Shown here: one piece after another, positions 1-6,795 of the stretch
Position numbering within the stretch: position 1 is the stretch's first letter
Layout: every line of letters begins with the position of its first letter
NCBI GenBank assembly: GCA_035575515.1
Contig: DATLXU010000070.1
Location: 1-9,411 of the forward strand
DNA: 9,411 nucleotides
Direction of reading: 5' to 3'
Source: DATLXU01 sp035575515
GTDB taxonomy: Bacteria; Acidobacteriota; Blastocatellia; UBA7656
Position numbers and translations under genes: made by a program
Notes under the pieces: generated by a model
The model's input: the letters and a program-made list of their open reading frames with translations, nothing else
What the model was told of the DNA's origin: nothing
Databases searched by the model: none

Positions 1-138
1 CGTTCAAACTTTTACGTTGAGGACTTCCCTCAACCTTCCGCCTGGCTTGAGTTTCAAAGAGCCGCGCGTCGGCCTCGCCCGTAGCATTTGAAGCTTCCAG
101 GCCAATCGGGGAACCCACTTGTGGGTCGCGTATTGGGC
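1..138 (-). ncRNA. Candidate structured RNA, class unknown, cut by the left edge
   Basis: No protein reading frame is convincing here, but three hairpins lie side by side. The first pairs GTTGAGG (16-22) with CCTCAAC (28-34) around a 5-base loop. The second pairs GCCTGG (40-45) with CCAGGC (97-102), continues with TTCAAA (53-58) and TTTGAA (87-92), and has an inner GCCG/CGGC helix (61-64, 70-73). The third pairs ACCCAC (113-118) with GTGGGT (121-126) inside a CCAAT/ATTGG helix (102-106, 132-136). A minus-strand extended -10 box just to the right makes minus-strand transcription, starting near 138, the better reading. I do not recognise the family: it does not match what I remember of tmRNA, SRP RNA, tRNA or RNase P RNA. 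A 6S-type RNA cannot be excluded. It could also be a leader of a gene outside the window, or on the plus strand the tail of a longer RNA. Confidence 0.3.
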
Positions 139-143
139 TTCGT

Positions 144-152
144 AGTATAACA
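144..152 (-). promoter_or_regulatory. Extended -10 promoter element reading leftward
   Basis: On the minus strand the sequence reads TGTTATACT, a TG-N extended -10 followed by TATACT. It sits about 6-7 bases before the first base of the hairpin series, where a start site would be expected. No good -35 hexamer is visible at 16-18 bases. TTGCTG lies about 23 bases upstream, which is too far, so the extended -10 would have to carry the promoter. The call is inferred from position and motif only. Confidence 0.3.
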
Positions 153-185
153 CAGATTGTTGATGGCGGAGTCAGCAATTTGCTT

Positions 186-202
186 GCGCCCATTGAGGGC
201 GC
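186..202. other. Perfect 6 bp hairpin
   Basis: GCGCCC (186-191) and GGGCGC (197-202) pair perfectly around the loop ATTGA. There is no T-run on either side, so it does not look like an intrinsic terminator. It lies in the gene-free region between the candidate RNA promoter and the palindromic repeat. Its function is unknown. Confidence 0.35.
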
Positions 203-304
203 GGCGGCTATGCGAAATTCATCCTCGCAGCTTGTGCAGGAGGCTTTCTTTCGCAACTTCGGTAATTTAGATCGAAGATGGTTTGATTGTAGCGTAAACA
301 AGAG

Positions 305-400
305 AGTTCACCGCCGCAGACGAATGAGGACACAAAGGTTGCGCAGAGGATATTCGACTCCGTGCGGGCTATGCGTTTTCTGTGGCTGCGGCGGTGAATT
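305..400. repeat. About 96 bp palindromic repeat element
   Basis: TTCACCGCCGCAG at 307-319 is matched exactly by its reverse complement CTGCGGCGGTGAA at 386-398. The pairing extends outward through a G-T wobble (306/399) and an A-T pair (305/400). The interior contains partly complementary tracts of the form GACACAAAGG...GCGCAGAGG and TGCGTTTTCTGTGG. This resembles the common bacterial intergenic repeat whose ends read like CTCTGCGGTGAA and whose body repeats CGCAGAG, in a decayed form; that identification is from memory of the motif. Short reading frames crossing it are by-products of the repeat. Confidence 0.6.
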
Positions 401-499
401 ATCTTCAATGCCGCGCACTCTTTTGCAGACGGTTATAAATCCCTGTTGCGCGACGCTGAAACCACAGGAGCTTCCGGCGCGCGGCCTTTGTGACTCTGT

Positions 500-528
500 T
501 TGTCGTTTTGCTGTTAGTGCTGTAAAGT
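500..528 (+). promoter_or_regulatory. Putative sigma-70-type promoter of the asparaginase operon
   Basis: TTGTCG (500-505) and TAAAGT (523-528) are separated by exactly 17 bases and match the -35 and -10 consensus at 4 of 6 positions each. A start site would fall near 535. That is too close to the ATG at 539 to give it a normal leader, but leaves about 25 bases of leader before the ATG at 560. It is the best promoter candidate for the four-gene run that follows. Confidence 0.4.
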
Positions 529-544
529 AGTTTTTCACATGCAC

Positions 545-552
545 AAGGCGGA
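545..552 (+). promoter_or_regulatory. Ribosome binding site supporting the start at 560
   Basis: The purine-rich AAGGCGGA ends 7 bases before the ATG at 560. The alternative in-frame ATG at 539 has only a pyrimidine-rich TAGTTTTTCAC in front of it. Together with the promoter position, this favours 560 as the asparaginase start. Confidence 0.4.
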
Positions 553-559
553 TCAACGC

Positions 560-1597
560 ATGAGCAATGAGCTTCCTGTTTTGGTCGAGGTCAGACGAGG
601 CGCAATTACGGAATCGCGGCATCGCGGCGCAATCGCTATAGCCGATGCGAACGGAAAAACTATCGCACGGCTTGGCGATGACAGGTTAATCACTTCCACG
701 CGCTCAACCATCAAGCCCATTCAAGCCCTTCCCTTCATAACGAGCGGCGCGGCTTCGCGCTTCAACGCGACAGACAAAGAGGTTGCTGTAGTCTGCGCTT
801 CGCACGAAGGCGAGCCGATGCATACGGAGACCGTAGCCGCTATGCTCGCGCGCGCGGGGCTTGATGAATCTGCATTGCGATGCGGCGCGCACGCTCCTTA
901 CAACGCGGAAACCGCTGAACGCCTTCAGCGCGAAGGCAAACCGTTCACGCAGCTTCACAACAACTGTTCGGGCAAGCACGCTGGAATGCTTCTGACCGCA
1001 GTATATCGCGGGCTTGAGATTGATGATTATGTTTCGCCTGAACATCCTATTCAGCGCGAGATCATTGCGACGCTCAAACGATTGGGCGGCCTCGATGAAG
1101 ATTTGCCTATCGCAATTGACGGATGCAGCGCGCCGACGTTCGCCGTGCCGCTCAACTCGATTGCAGTCGCATTCGCGCGGCTTGTTAATCCCGCGTCGCT
1201 ATCAGATGAACTGCCCCATGCAGCGCGCCGCATTGTCCGCGCGATGATTGATTATCCGGAGATGATTGGCGGCACAAAGAGATTCGACACCGATTTGATT
1301 CGCGCAGCGCGCGGCAAGCTCATCGCTAAGGTCGGAGCCGAAGCCGTTTACGGCATCGGCATTCTTCCATCAGAGCGGTTCCCGCGCGGGCTTGGCATTG
1401 CAATCAAAGTGGAAGACGGCTCGTATCGCGGGCTTGGCCCGACGGTCATCGAAACGCTGGCACAGATTGGCGCGCTCGACAAAAAGGAATTAACAGAACT
1501 GGCGTCGTATCATCGCCCGATAATCGAGAACCGCCGCAACCTGAAAGTAGGCGAGGTGCGCGCAATCTTCAATCTCGGATTTGACAAGCAATCATGA
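560..1597 (+). CDS. L-asparaginase, thermolabile / Rhizobium etli type II family
   Basis: This enzyme hydrolyses L-asparagine to aspartate and ammonia, probably in the cytoplasm, since no signal peptide is visible. The 345-residue length fits the family (Pfam Asparaginase_II type), which is unrelated to E. coli AnsA/AnsB. Visible signatures are the S49-x-x-K52 motif in STRSTIKP, CASHEGEP near residue 79, NNCSGKHAGM with Cys136 and Lys139, DGCSAP with Cys189, GGTKRFDTDL near 237, and AKVGAEAVYG with Lys257. These match the Ser-Lys catalytic pairs and the Cys/Lys/Cys zinc site described for the R. etli enzyme ReAV. The ATG at 560 is preferred over the in-frame ATG at 539 because of the ribosome site and promoter spacing, and because homology begins almost at once (PVLVEVRRG). 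Its last 4 bases overlap the next gene (ATGA), suggesting coupled translation. The family assignment is firm; substrate preference cannot be read from sequence. Confidence 0.93.
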   Translation: MSNELPVLVEVRRGAITESRHRGAIAIADANGKTIARLGDDRLITSTRSTIKPIQALPFITSGAASRFNATDKEVAVVCASHEGEPMHTETVAAMLARAGLDESALRCGAHAPYNAETAERLQREGKPFTQLHNNCSGKHAGMLLTAVYRGLEIDDYVSPEHPIQREIIATLKRLGGLDEDLPIAIDGCSAPTFAVPLNSIAVAFARLVNPASLSDELPHAARRIVRAMIDYPEMIGGTKRFDTDLIRAARGKLIAKVGAEAVYGIGILPSERFPRGLGIAIKVEDGSYRGLGPTVIETLAQIGALDKKELTELASYHRPIIENRRNLKVGEVRAIFNLGFDKQS

Positions 1598-2727
1598 ACA
1601 ATGCAATTCGATCACTCTTTCCAATCACCGAGAAATATACCTACTTAAACCATGCGGCTGTGTCGCCGCTCTCCACGCGTGCGCGCGACGCGATGCTTTC
1701 GATCATCGAAGATGTCACGCGAAACGGCACGGTCAATTATTCGGGCTGGCTTGATACCTGTGAGCGAACGCGAGCCGCCGCCGCGCGACTGGTCAACGCG
1801 CGCCCGCACGAGATCGCTTTCATGCAAAACACATCCGCCGCGCTCTCTGCCATCGCAAACGGCATTGACTGGCGCGAGGGCGACTCGGTCGTGACGTGCA
1901 ACGTCGAGTTTCCAGCTAATATTTATCCTTGGATGCGGCTGGCGGAGCGCGGCGTCAAACTCAGGATGGCGCGCGAGCGCGATGGCCGCATTGACACGGA
2001 TGAATTGCTTTCGCTCGTTGATGAGCGCACGCGCGTTGTGACGATTAGCTGGGTTCAATTCGCTAGCGGCTTTCGCGCTGATCTTCGACGCATCGGAGAG
2101 TTTTGCCGCGAGCGCGGCGTCATTTTCGTCGTTGATGCGATTCAGGGACTCGGCGGATTGAAGATGGATGTCGCGCGCGACTCGGTTGACGCATTCGCCG
2201 CAGACTCTCACAAGTACCTGCTCGGTCCCGAAGGCGTCGCGCTGCTCTACATCTCAGACCGCGTGATTGATCGCATCAAACCAACGGTCGTCGGATGGAC
2301 TTCGGTGAAAAACTATGAGCAGTTCGCTCACAGTTCGCTCGATTACAAGCTGGATTATCGCGAAGGCGCCATGCGATTTGAGTGCGGGACGCTGAACACG
2401 GTTGGAGTTTATGGTCTTGGCGCGGCGCTCGATCTGTTCCTCGAAGTCGGCCCTGAAAAGATAGAAGAATACCTGCTGGGCCTGAGCGATTACATCGCCG
2501 AATCATTGCAATCGAAAGGCTATGAAGTAATCGGCTCGCGGCGCGAGGGCGAAACGTCAGCCATCGTGACGTGCAGACACTCGCGCCACGCGGCGGGCAG
2601 CCTCTATCATCACCTGCTTGAGCGAAATATCGTCACCGCGCCGCGCATGGGGCGATTGCGAATCTCGGCGCACTTCTACAACACGCGCGAAGAAGTTGAC
2701 GCGCTCATCGCCGCGCTGCCTGAATAG
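1594..2727 (+). CDS. Class V aminotransferase-fold PLP enzyme (isopenicillin N epimerase / cysteine desulfurase-like)
   Basis: A 377-residue cytosolic fold-type I PLP enzyme. The schiff-base lysine is Lys207 in DSHKYLLGPEG. Asp181 and Gln184 in VVDAIQGLGG contact the cofactor ring, and the N-terminal TYLNHAAVSPLS motif is typical of the class. Arg356 in GRLRISAHFYNT is the expected substrate-carboxylate arginine. It lacks the RxGHHCA-type loop carrying the catalytic cysteine of SufS/NifS, so a classical cysteine desulfurase role is unlikely. The FECGTLNTVG motif (residues 262-271) is typical of the isopenicillin-N-epimerase-like and selenocysteine-lyase-like annotations given to this group. 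The true reaction is unknown. Its ATG overlaps the asparaginase stop and its own TAG directly abuts the next ATG, so it is embedded in one transcription unit. An amino-acid-modifying role beside asparaginase is plausible but inferred. Confidence 0.9.
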   Translation: MNNAIRSLFPITEKYTYLNHAAVSPLSTRARDAMLSIIEDVTRNGTVNYSGWLDTCERTRAAAARLVNARPHEIAFMQNTSAALSAIANGIDWREGDSVVTCNVEFPANIYPWMRLAERGVKLRMARERDGRIDTDELLSLVDERTRVVTISWVQFASGFRADLRRIGEFCRERGVIFVVDAIQGLGGLKMDVARDSVDAFAADSHKYLLGPEGVALLYISDRVIDRIKPTVVGWTSVKNYEQFAHSSLDYKLDYREGAMRFECGTLNTVGVYGLGAALDLFLEVGPEKIEEYLLGLSDYIAESLQSKGYEVIGSRREGETSAIVTCRHSRHAAGSLYHHLLERNIVTAPRMGRLRISAHFYNTREEVDALIAALPE

Positions 2728-5079
2728 ATGATCAGCAGGATTGTCATCTCGCGCCCGAAGACTATCATCGCCACGATACTTGCTTTGACCATCGGATTCA
2801 TCGCGGCGATAGCAGCGCGCGGCATTTATTTTGACGGCTCGCCCGAAACGCTTGCCCGCAACGACGCTGCGCTCCGATTCTTCAACGAAACGCGCAAGAC
2901 CTTTGGCGATGACCGCGTCATCATTGTGGCGCTCACGACCACAGACGTATTCACGCCGCAGTTCATCGAAAAGCTCGAACGCCTCACTAATGTTCTGGCC
3001 GCGCTCGATGGCGTTGAACAGGCGCAAAGCCTCACGAACCTGAAAGCAATTCGTCGGAACGCAAACGGCATAAGTGTTGAAAAGCTCATCGCTCATCGTC
3101 GCGTTTATGACGCAAATGAGTTGAGCCAGCTCAAAGAGCAGGTCACGCGCGACCCGCTCTACGCGCGCAACTTCGTCTCAACCGATGGCCGCACGGCTGC
3201 GATAAACGTTTTTCTGAAACCTGCGAATGAAGCGCAGGCGCGCGCCGTCGCTGAAGAAGTCGAGCGCGTCGCGAAAGCCGAAGCGGGCGCGGATGAAGTA
3301 TTGCTTGCGGGCGTGCCGATAATTGACGCGCGAGGCATTCGCAGCATGGCGCGCGACCTTGCCGTGTTGACTCCCATCGCGGCGCTGCTGTGCGTTGCGG
3401 TCTTTTTCATCGCGTTCGGCAGCTTCTGGGGCGCGGCGCTGCCAGTTGCCGCGCTCGTCATCGGGCTTGTGTGGACCATCGGGTTGATGAGTCTCAGCAA
3501 CCGGCCATTCACGATTGCGACGATGCCGCTGCCTACGGTGCTGATGGCCGTTGGCGGTTCGTACATGTTTCATGTGCTGAATCAGTATCGCCTTTCGATG
3601 TCGCAACTCGATGATTCATCCGACAAGCGGGCGGCGTGGCTTGATGGAATGATATTCATCATTCCGGCTGTAACAGTTTCTGGCTTGACGACAATGGCAG
3701 GGTTCGGCGCGCTCGCATCAAGCTCGGTTCCGACTGTGCGCGATATGGGAATCTTTGAAGCGGCTGGCGTGCTGGCAATGCTCGTTCTTACGCTGACGTT
3801 TGTGCCCGCTGCGCTGACATTGCTTCCGCGCTCGGCGTTGGGCGATCAACCCTCGCGGCAAAAAGATTACGCTCGATGGCTCAACCCGCTGCTCAAGAAC
3901 ATTACCGCGTTGATTCTGCATCGCAGGCGAGCCGTGTTGATTGCCTGCATCGCCGCGACGATCGTCACGGGCGCGGGCGCGGCGTGGCTGCGCATCAACA
4001 CCGACTACCTGAATATTTTTCCTCGCGCGAGCGAAACGGTTCAGGCAGCCGAAAAACTGCACGAGCGACTGGCGGGCGCGGCAACAGTTGCCGTAGTCGT
4101 GAGCGGCAATCGCGGAGCAGTCGCCGACCCGCAATTCTTAAACGGAATGGACGCGCTTGAACGATTCGCACTTGAGCAGCCCGGAGTTGATGCAGCAATC
4201 TCTGTGGCCGATCTCGTCAAGCGGCTCGAAGGCGTCATGAATCCTTCGGCGGGCGAAAGCGTCCCGAAAGACCACGCGAGGCTGGATGCAATGCTCAATG
4301 ATTATCTTTCGAGCGACGAAACGCTCGTGCGACTCGTGAGCGCGGATCGGTCGAGCGCGGTCATCGTTTTGAGGACGAACCTGTTCGGCTCGAATGAGTT
4401 GCGCGCGTTGACGGAAAAGATAGAAGCGCGGGCGCGCGACATCTTGCCCGCAGGCGCAACCGCTCAAGCAACAGGCTCGGCTGTTTTGCTCAACGGCGCG
4501 TCGGACGCGATTGCCGCGTCGCAGACTTCGAGCCTCGCGATTGCCATCGTGACGATATATTTAATGATGGTCGCGCTCTTCCGCTCGCTTGCAACGGCTC
4601 TGCTCGCGCTGATTCCGAACCTTGTTCCAATCATCGGCTACTTTGGGTTCCTCGGGTGGTCAGGCGTGACGCTCGACATAACGACGAGCCTGATTGCGAG
4701 CGCGGCACTTGGGCTTGCCGTTGACAACGCGGTTCACATGATTCGTCGCTACCGCCAATCAGTTGCAGACCGCGAGCAATCACTTCGCGCAGATATGCGC
4801 GAAGCCGAAGGATGGGCGATGTGGCTGACGATGATGAGAAGCGGCAAGCCAATGGTGCTGGCGAACCTTATGCTTATCGCGGCGTTCCTGATCTTCATGT
4901 TATCTTCATTTGTGCCGGTGAGGTTGGCGGGGATGCTCTGGGCGGTGGCAATCTTCATCTGCCTGGTTGCCAACCTTGTGCTTCTTCCGGCGCTGATGAA
5001 ATCGAAACCGTTCGCGCGGGCCGCGCTTGGCGACGCTGCGCGGCTGCCTGAAAAATCATCGAGCCTGAAAAGATTATAA
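2728..5079 (+). CDS. MMPL/RND superfamily exporter, 12 transmembrane helices
   Basis: A 783-residue inner-membrane protein with the two-fold RND layout. One helix at about 12-32 is followed by a large extracytoplasmic loop to about 210 and five helices between about 211 and 366. A seventh helix (about 400-420) leads into a second large loop to about 600, and five more helices lie between about 601 and 757. The architecture fits the hydrophobe/amphiphile exporter-3/MMPL group, which moves lipids or other hydrophobic cargo using the proton gradient. The second half has LGLAVDNAVH with Asp666, the usual proton-relay position. The matching stretch in the first half reads AVGGSYMFHV, with Ser278 and no acidic residue. 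The start ATG follows the upstream stop with no gap and has no Shine-Dalgarno sequence, suggesting re-initiation. The following gene encodes a LolA-like lipoprotein, a common partner of such pumps. The cargo cannot be told from sequence. Confidence 0.92.
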   Translation: MISRIVISRPKTIIATILALTIGFIAAIAARGIYFDGSPETLARNDAALRFFNETRKTFGDDRVIIVALTTTDVFTPQFIEKLERLTNVLAALDGVEQAQSLTNLKAIRRNANGISVEKLIAHRRVYDANELSQLKEQVTRDPLYARNFVSTDGRTAAINVFLKPANEAQARAVAEEVERVAKAEAGADEVLLAGVPIIDARGIRSMARDLAVLTPIAALLCVAVFFIAFGSFWGAALPVAALVIGLVWTIGLMSLSNRPFTIATMPLPTVLMAVGGSYMFHVLNQYRLSMSQLDDSSDKRAAWLDGMIFIIPAVTVSGLTTMAGFGALASSSVPTVRDMGIFEAAGVLAMLVLTLTFVPAALTLLPRSALGDQPSRQKDYARWLNPLLKNITALILHRRRAVLIACIAATIVTGAGAAWLRINTDYLNIFPRASETVQAAEKLHERLAGAATVAVVVSGNRGAVADPQFLNGMDALERFALEQPGVDAAISVADLVKRLEGVMNPSAGESVPKDHARLDAMLNDYLSSDETLVRLVSADRSSAVIVLRTNLFGSNELRALTEKIEARARDILPAGATAQATGSAVLLNGASDAIAASQTSSLAIAIVTIYLMMVALFRSLATALLALIPNLVPIIGYFGFLGWSGVTLDITTSLIASAALGLAVDNAVHMIRRYRQSVADREQSLRADMREAEGWAMWLTMMRSGKPMVLANLMLIAAFLIFMLSSFVPVRLAGMLWAVAIFICLVANLVLLPALMKSKPFARAALGDAARLPEKSSSLKRL

Positions 5080-5084
5080 GTTGA

Positions 5085-5987
5085 ATGATAAATATGAGCC
5101 TTGAGCAAACCGACACTCGCAGGAAATTGCACGTTACCACAATGCGCGCGTTCTTGATGATTGCCTGCGCCTTTTCAATTATCATTTCCGCCTGCAGCAA
5201 GAATCAGAGCAACTCAGGCGACAAGTCGGGCGCGAACGAGTCTGCCGCAAGCAATACTCAAACATCAACGGGGAACGCTGCGCAAATCATCGAACGCTAC
5301 CGCGCCCTTGATAACAGTAGCGATAGCGTTATGAAATTGCGAGCAACAATTACAGGCGCTGGCGAAAAAGCGAACGCGCCTTCGCAGGTCGAATTGACTA
5401 TTTATCGCAAGCGCAAGCCTGACGGGACGCGAATGATGTTCATAGAGTTCACATCGCCCGCGCAAGAGCGGGACCGCGATGCGCTTGTGACAATCGGCCC
5501 GCAGGGCGAAGTCGAGGGCGTTCGCTATGCGCAGAGCGCAGATGAATTCATAAGCTCGAAGAATGTCGAAGACGAAGAATCGCTTTTCGGATTGACCCTG
5601 CAAGAGCTTGCTGATGGGCAGCCCGAAAAGTACGACTTCACGCTCATCGGTGAAGAGACATTTAATTCATCGCCCGTCTATCGCCTCGAAGGAAAACTCA
5701 AGCTTGGCGAAGAATCGAAGTTCCCCCGCTTAGTGCTGTTAATCTCAAAAGATAATTTTGCCGCGCTCGCCGCTGAGTTTTATGACAACAAGAATGAGCT
5801 TGCGCGTAATATGACCGTAACTGAGATGAAGCAGGTAGAAGGTCACTGGACGCGGATGCGATGGACGATTGACAACCGCGCGCGGCAGATGAAGATTGAC
5901 TTCGCAGCGACGGAAGCAAAGTACGACCAGAACCTGCCGGATTCAATCTTCACGCGCGAGCATTTGAAACAGGCAGCGACGAAATAG
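5085..5987 (+). CDS. LolA-like outer membrane lipoprotein-sorting family protein, itself a lipoprotein
   Basis: A 300-residue protein whose body (about residues 65-297) resembles the LolA-like 'outer membrane lipoprotein-sorting protein' family. Recognisable stretches are SLFGLTLQELADG, a central YDFTLIGEETFNSSPVYRLEG, EFYDNKNELARNMTVTEM, GHWTRMRWTIDN and a C-terminal LPDSIFTREHL. These proteins bind acyl chains in the periplasm and often accompany MMPL/RND pumps. The N-terminus has a lipoprotein signal: Arg residues, a hydrophobic core and the lipobox ISAC with Cys37, followed by Ser at +2, which under the E. coli rule favours outer-membrane sorting. The start is uncertain. ATG 5085 lies 5 bases after the pump's stop, while ATG 5142 (MRAFLM...) would give a more typical short signal peptide. 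Neither has a clear ribosome site. A low-complexity Ser/Asn/Thr-rich linker (about 38-64) tethers the domain. It ends the four-gene run. Confidence 0.88.
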   Translation: MINMSLEQTDTRRKLHVTTMRAFLMIACAFSIIISACSKNQSNSGDKSGANESAASNTQTSTGNAAQIIERYRALDNSSDSVMKLRATITGAGEKANAPSQVELTIYRKRKPDGTRMMFIEFTSPAQERDRDALVTIGPQGEVEGVRYAQSADEFISSKNVEDEESLFGLTLQELADGQPEKYDFTLIGEETFNSSPVYRLEGKLKLGEESKFPRLVLLISKDNFAALAAEFYDNKNELARNMTVTEMKQVEGHWTRMRWTIDNRARQMKIDFAATEAKYDQNLPDSIFTREHLKQAATK

Positions 5988-6035
5988 GGGCAGGGGTCAG
6001 AGGTCGGGGGTCAGGGACAGAATGATTGCTGTCTC
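5987..6035. repeat. G-rich GGGGTCAG-type repeat plus short hairpin
   Basis: Starting at the last base of the lipoprotein stop codon, the plus strand has G-runs at 5987-5990, 5993-5996, 6006-6010 and 6014-6016. They sit within imperfect copies of GGGGTCAG/GGTCG, and the spacing (loops of 2, 9 and 3 bases) could in principle form a G-quadruplex. It is followed by GGGACAG (6014-6020) pairing with CTGTCTC (6029-6035), with one G-T pair, around an 8-base loop. No T-run follows, so a classical intrinsic terminator is not supported. Similar GGTCAG-rich repeats are frequent between genes in several bacterial phyla. Confidence 0.5.
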
Positions 6036-6041
6036 AGAATA

Positions 6042-6070
6042 GGCTCTGGCAGCCGGTTTCAAGGCGACCA
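6042..6070. repeat. Copy 1 of a short dispersed imperfect palindrome (intergenic)
   Basis: GGCTCTGGCAGCCGGTTTC followed by AAGGCGACCA. The core GGCT...AGCC is an inverted repeat. Over its first 23 bases it matches copy 2 at 7473 at 21 positions. It lies 18 bases before the start of the TatT-like gene. Confidence 0.45.
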
Positions 6071-6087
6071 CTGGCTCTTGAACAGCT

Positions 6088-6777
6088 ATGCCAACAGACG
6101 ATGTACTTGCGATAGTAGGGCGAGCTGACCAGTTGTATCGCCAGCGAGCGCAGCCCGGAGCCGTTAGGGAATCCATTATGGTGCTATCAGGCGCGCCGAG
6201 CGGCGCAAACCGTTACGAATTGCAATGGCGGCTCGCGCGCGCTCTCTTCTTTCTCGGACAGGAAGCGAAATCAGTTGGCGATAAGCGACAGCTTTATGCC
6301 GCAGGGATAGGCGCGGGCGAGCGCGCGGTTGCGCTCAATCCAGAAAGAGTCGAGGGTCACTTCTGGGTTGGAGTGAATCTTGCGCTGTTTGCCGAAGCGA
6401 ACGGTGGCATTCGTGGCGCGCGTGCCGTTCGCTGGGCGCGCTCTGAGTTGAAGCTGGCAACCAGGATTAATGAACGCTATCACGATGCGGGGGCGCTGCG
6501 CGCGCTCGGTCGTCTTGAGCACAAAGCGCCGCGCATTCTTGGCGCGAATCGCAAGCTCAGCCGCCGATGTTTCGAGCGCGCCATTGAAATCGCTCCATCG
6601 AATTCCGTGACGCTCGTTTACGCAGCGGAGTTTTTTATTGATGAGGGCGAGTGTGAACGCGCCCGCGCGCTACTTGAGCGAGTAATCACCGCGCCGATTG
6701 ATGAGGAATGGAAGTTCGAGAACCTGCGCGATAAAGAGATTGCGCGCAGGCTGCTCGAAAGCATTGCCCGCCAATAA
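6088..6777 (+). CDS. Helical-repeat protein, TRAP transporter T-component (TatT)-like
   Basis: A 229-residue protein built of amphipathic helices with TPR-like spacing. Examples are GERAVALNPERVEGHFWVGVN (about 77-97), an ALRALGRLEHKAPRILGANRKLS segment (about 136-158), CFERAIEIAPSNSVTLVYAA (161-180) and ECERARALLERVI (188-200). The pairing of a 'GRLxxKxPRxLG' segment with a 'FERAIEIAP' helix is what I remember from TatT-like proteins, which form water-filled TPR oligomers in the periplasm. Here no signal peptide or lipobox is visible, so the protein appears cytosolic. The ATG at 6088 is the first possible start: an in-frame stop lies at 6079-6081. No clear ribosome site precedes it. No TRAP dctP/Q/M genes are in view, so a scaffold or carrier role tied to the upstream MMPL/lipoprotein pair is only a guess from position. 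Confidence 0.7.
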   Translation: MPTDDVLAIVGRADQLYRQRAQPGAVRESIMVLSGAPSGANRYELQWRLARALFFLGQEAKSVGDKRQLYAAGIGAGERAVALNPERVEGHFWVGVNLALFAEANGGIRGARAVRWARSELKLATRINERYHDAGALRALGRLEHKAPRILGANRKLSRRCFERAIEIAPSNSVTLVYAAEFFIDEGECERARALLERVITAPIDEEWKFENLRDKEIARRLLESIARQ

Positions 6778-6795
6778 GCGCACCTTTAATGCCAG

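Noticed and set aside
1..16. GTTCAAAC resembling a tRNA T-loop
   Set aside because: There is no 5 bp T-stem around it and no anticodon or acceptor arm in reach.
16..34. GAGGGAAGTCC on the minus strand resembles the RNase P RNA core GAGGAAAGTCC
   Set aside because: The bases are used in a perfect local hairpin (GTTGAGG/CCTCAAC), and the sequence after it does not continue like RNase P RNA.
180..530. 116-codon plus-strand frame in the upstream region
   Set aside because: It runs through the palindromic repeat and the predicted promoter. Its Arg/Cys-rich composition is not protein-like and it has no ribosome site.
539..559. ATG at 539 as the asparaginase start
   Set aside because: It lies only a few bases from the predicted transcription start with no ribosome site. 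The ATG at 560 has AAGGCGGA at proper spacing.
1645..2211. 188-codon minus-strand frame inside the PLP enzyme gene
   Set aside because: The plus strand encodes a full-length enzyme with all expected motifs. Long antisense frames are common in GC-rich genes, and no family motif is visible.
1594..2727. Annotating the PLP enzyme as SufS/NifS cysteine desulfurase
   Set aside because: The loop with the catalytic cysteine is absent; the region before the C-terminal arginine reads NIVTAPRMGRLR.
2557..3096. 179-codon minus-strand frame across the PLP/MMPL junction
   Set aside because: It is antisense to two well-supported genes, Arg-rich, and without recognisable features.
6014..6035. Intrinsic terminator after the lipoprotein gene
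   Set aside because: A 7 bp stem exists but no T-tract follows; the next bases are AGAATAGG.
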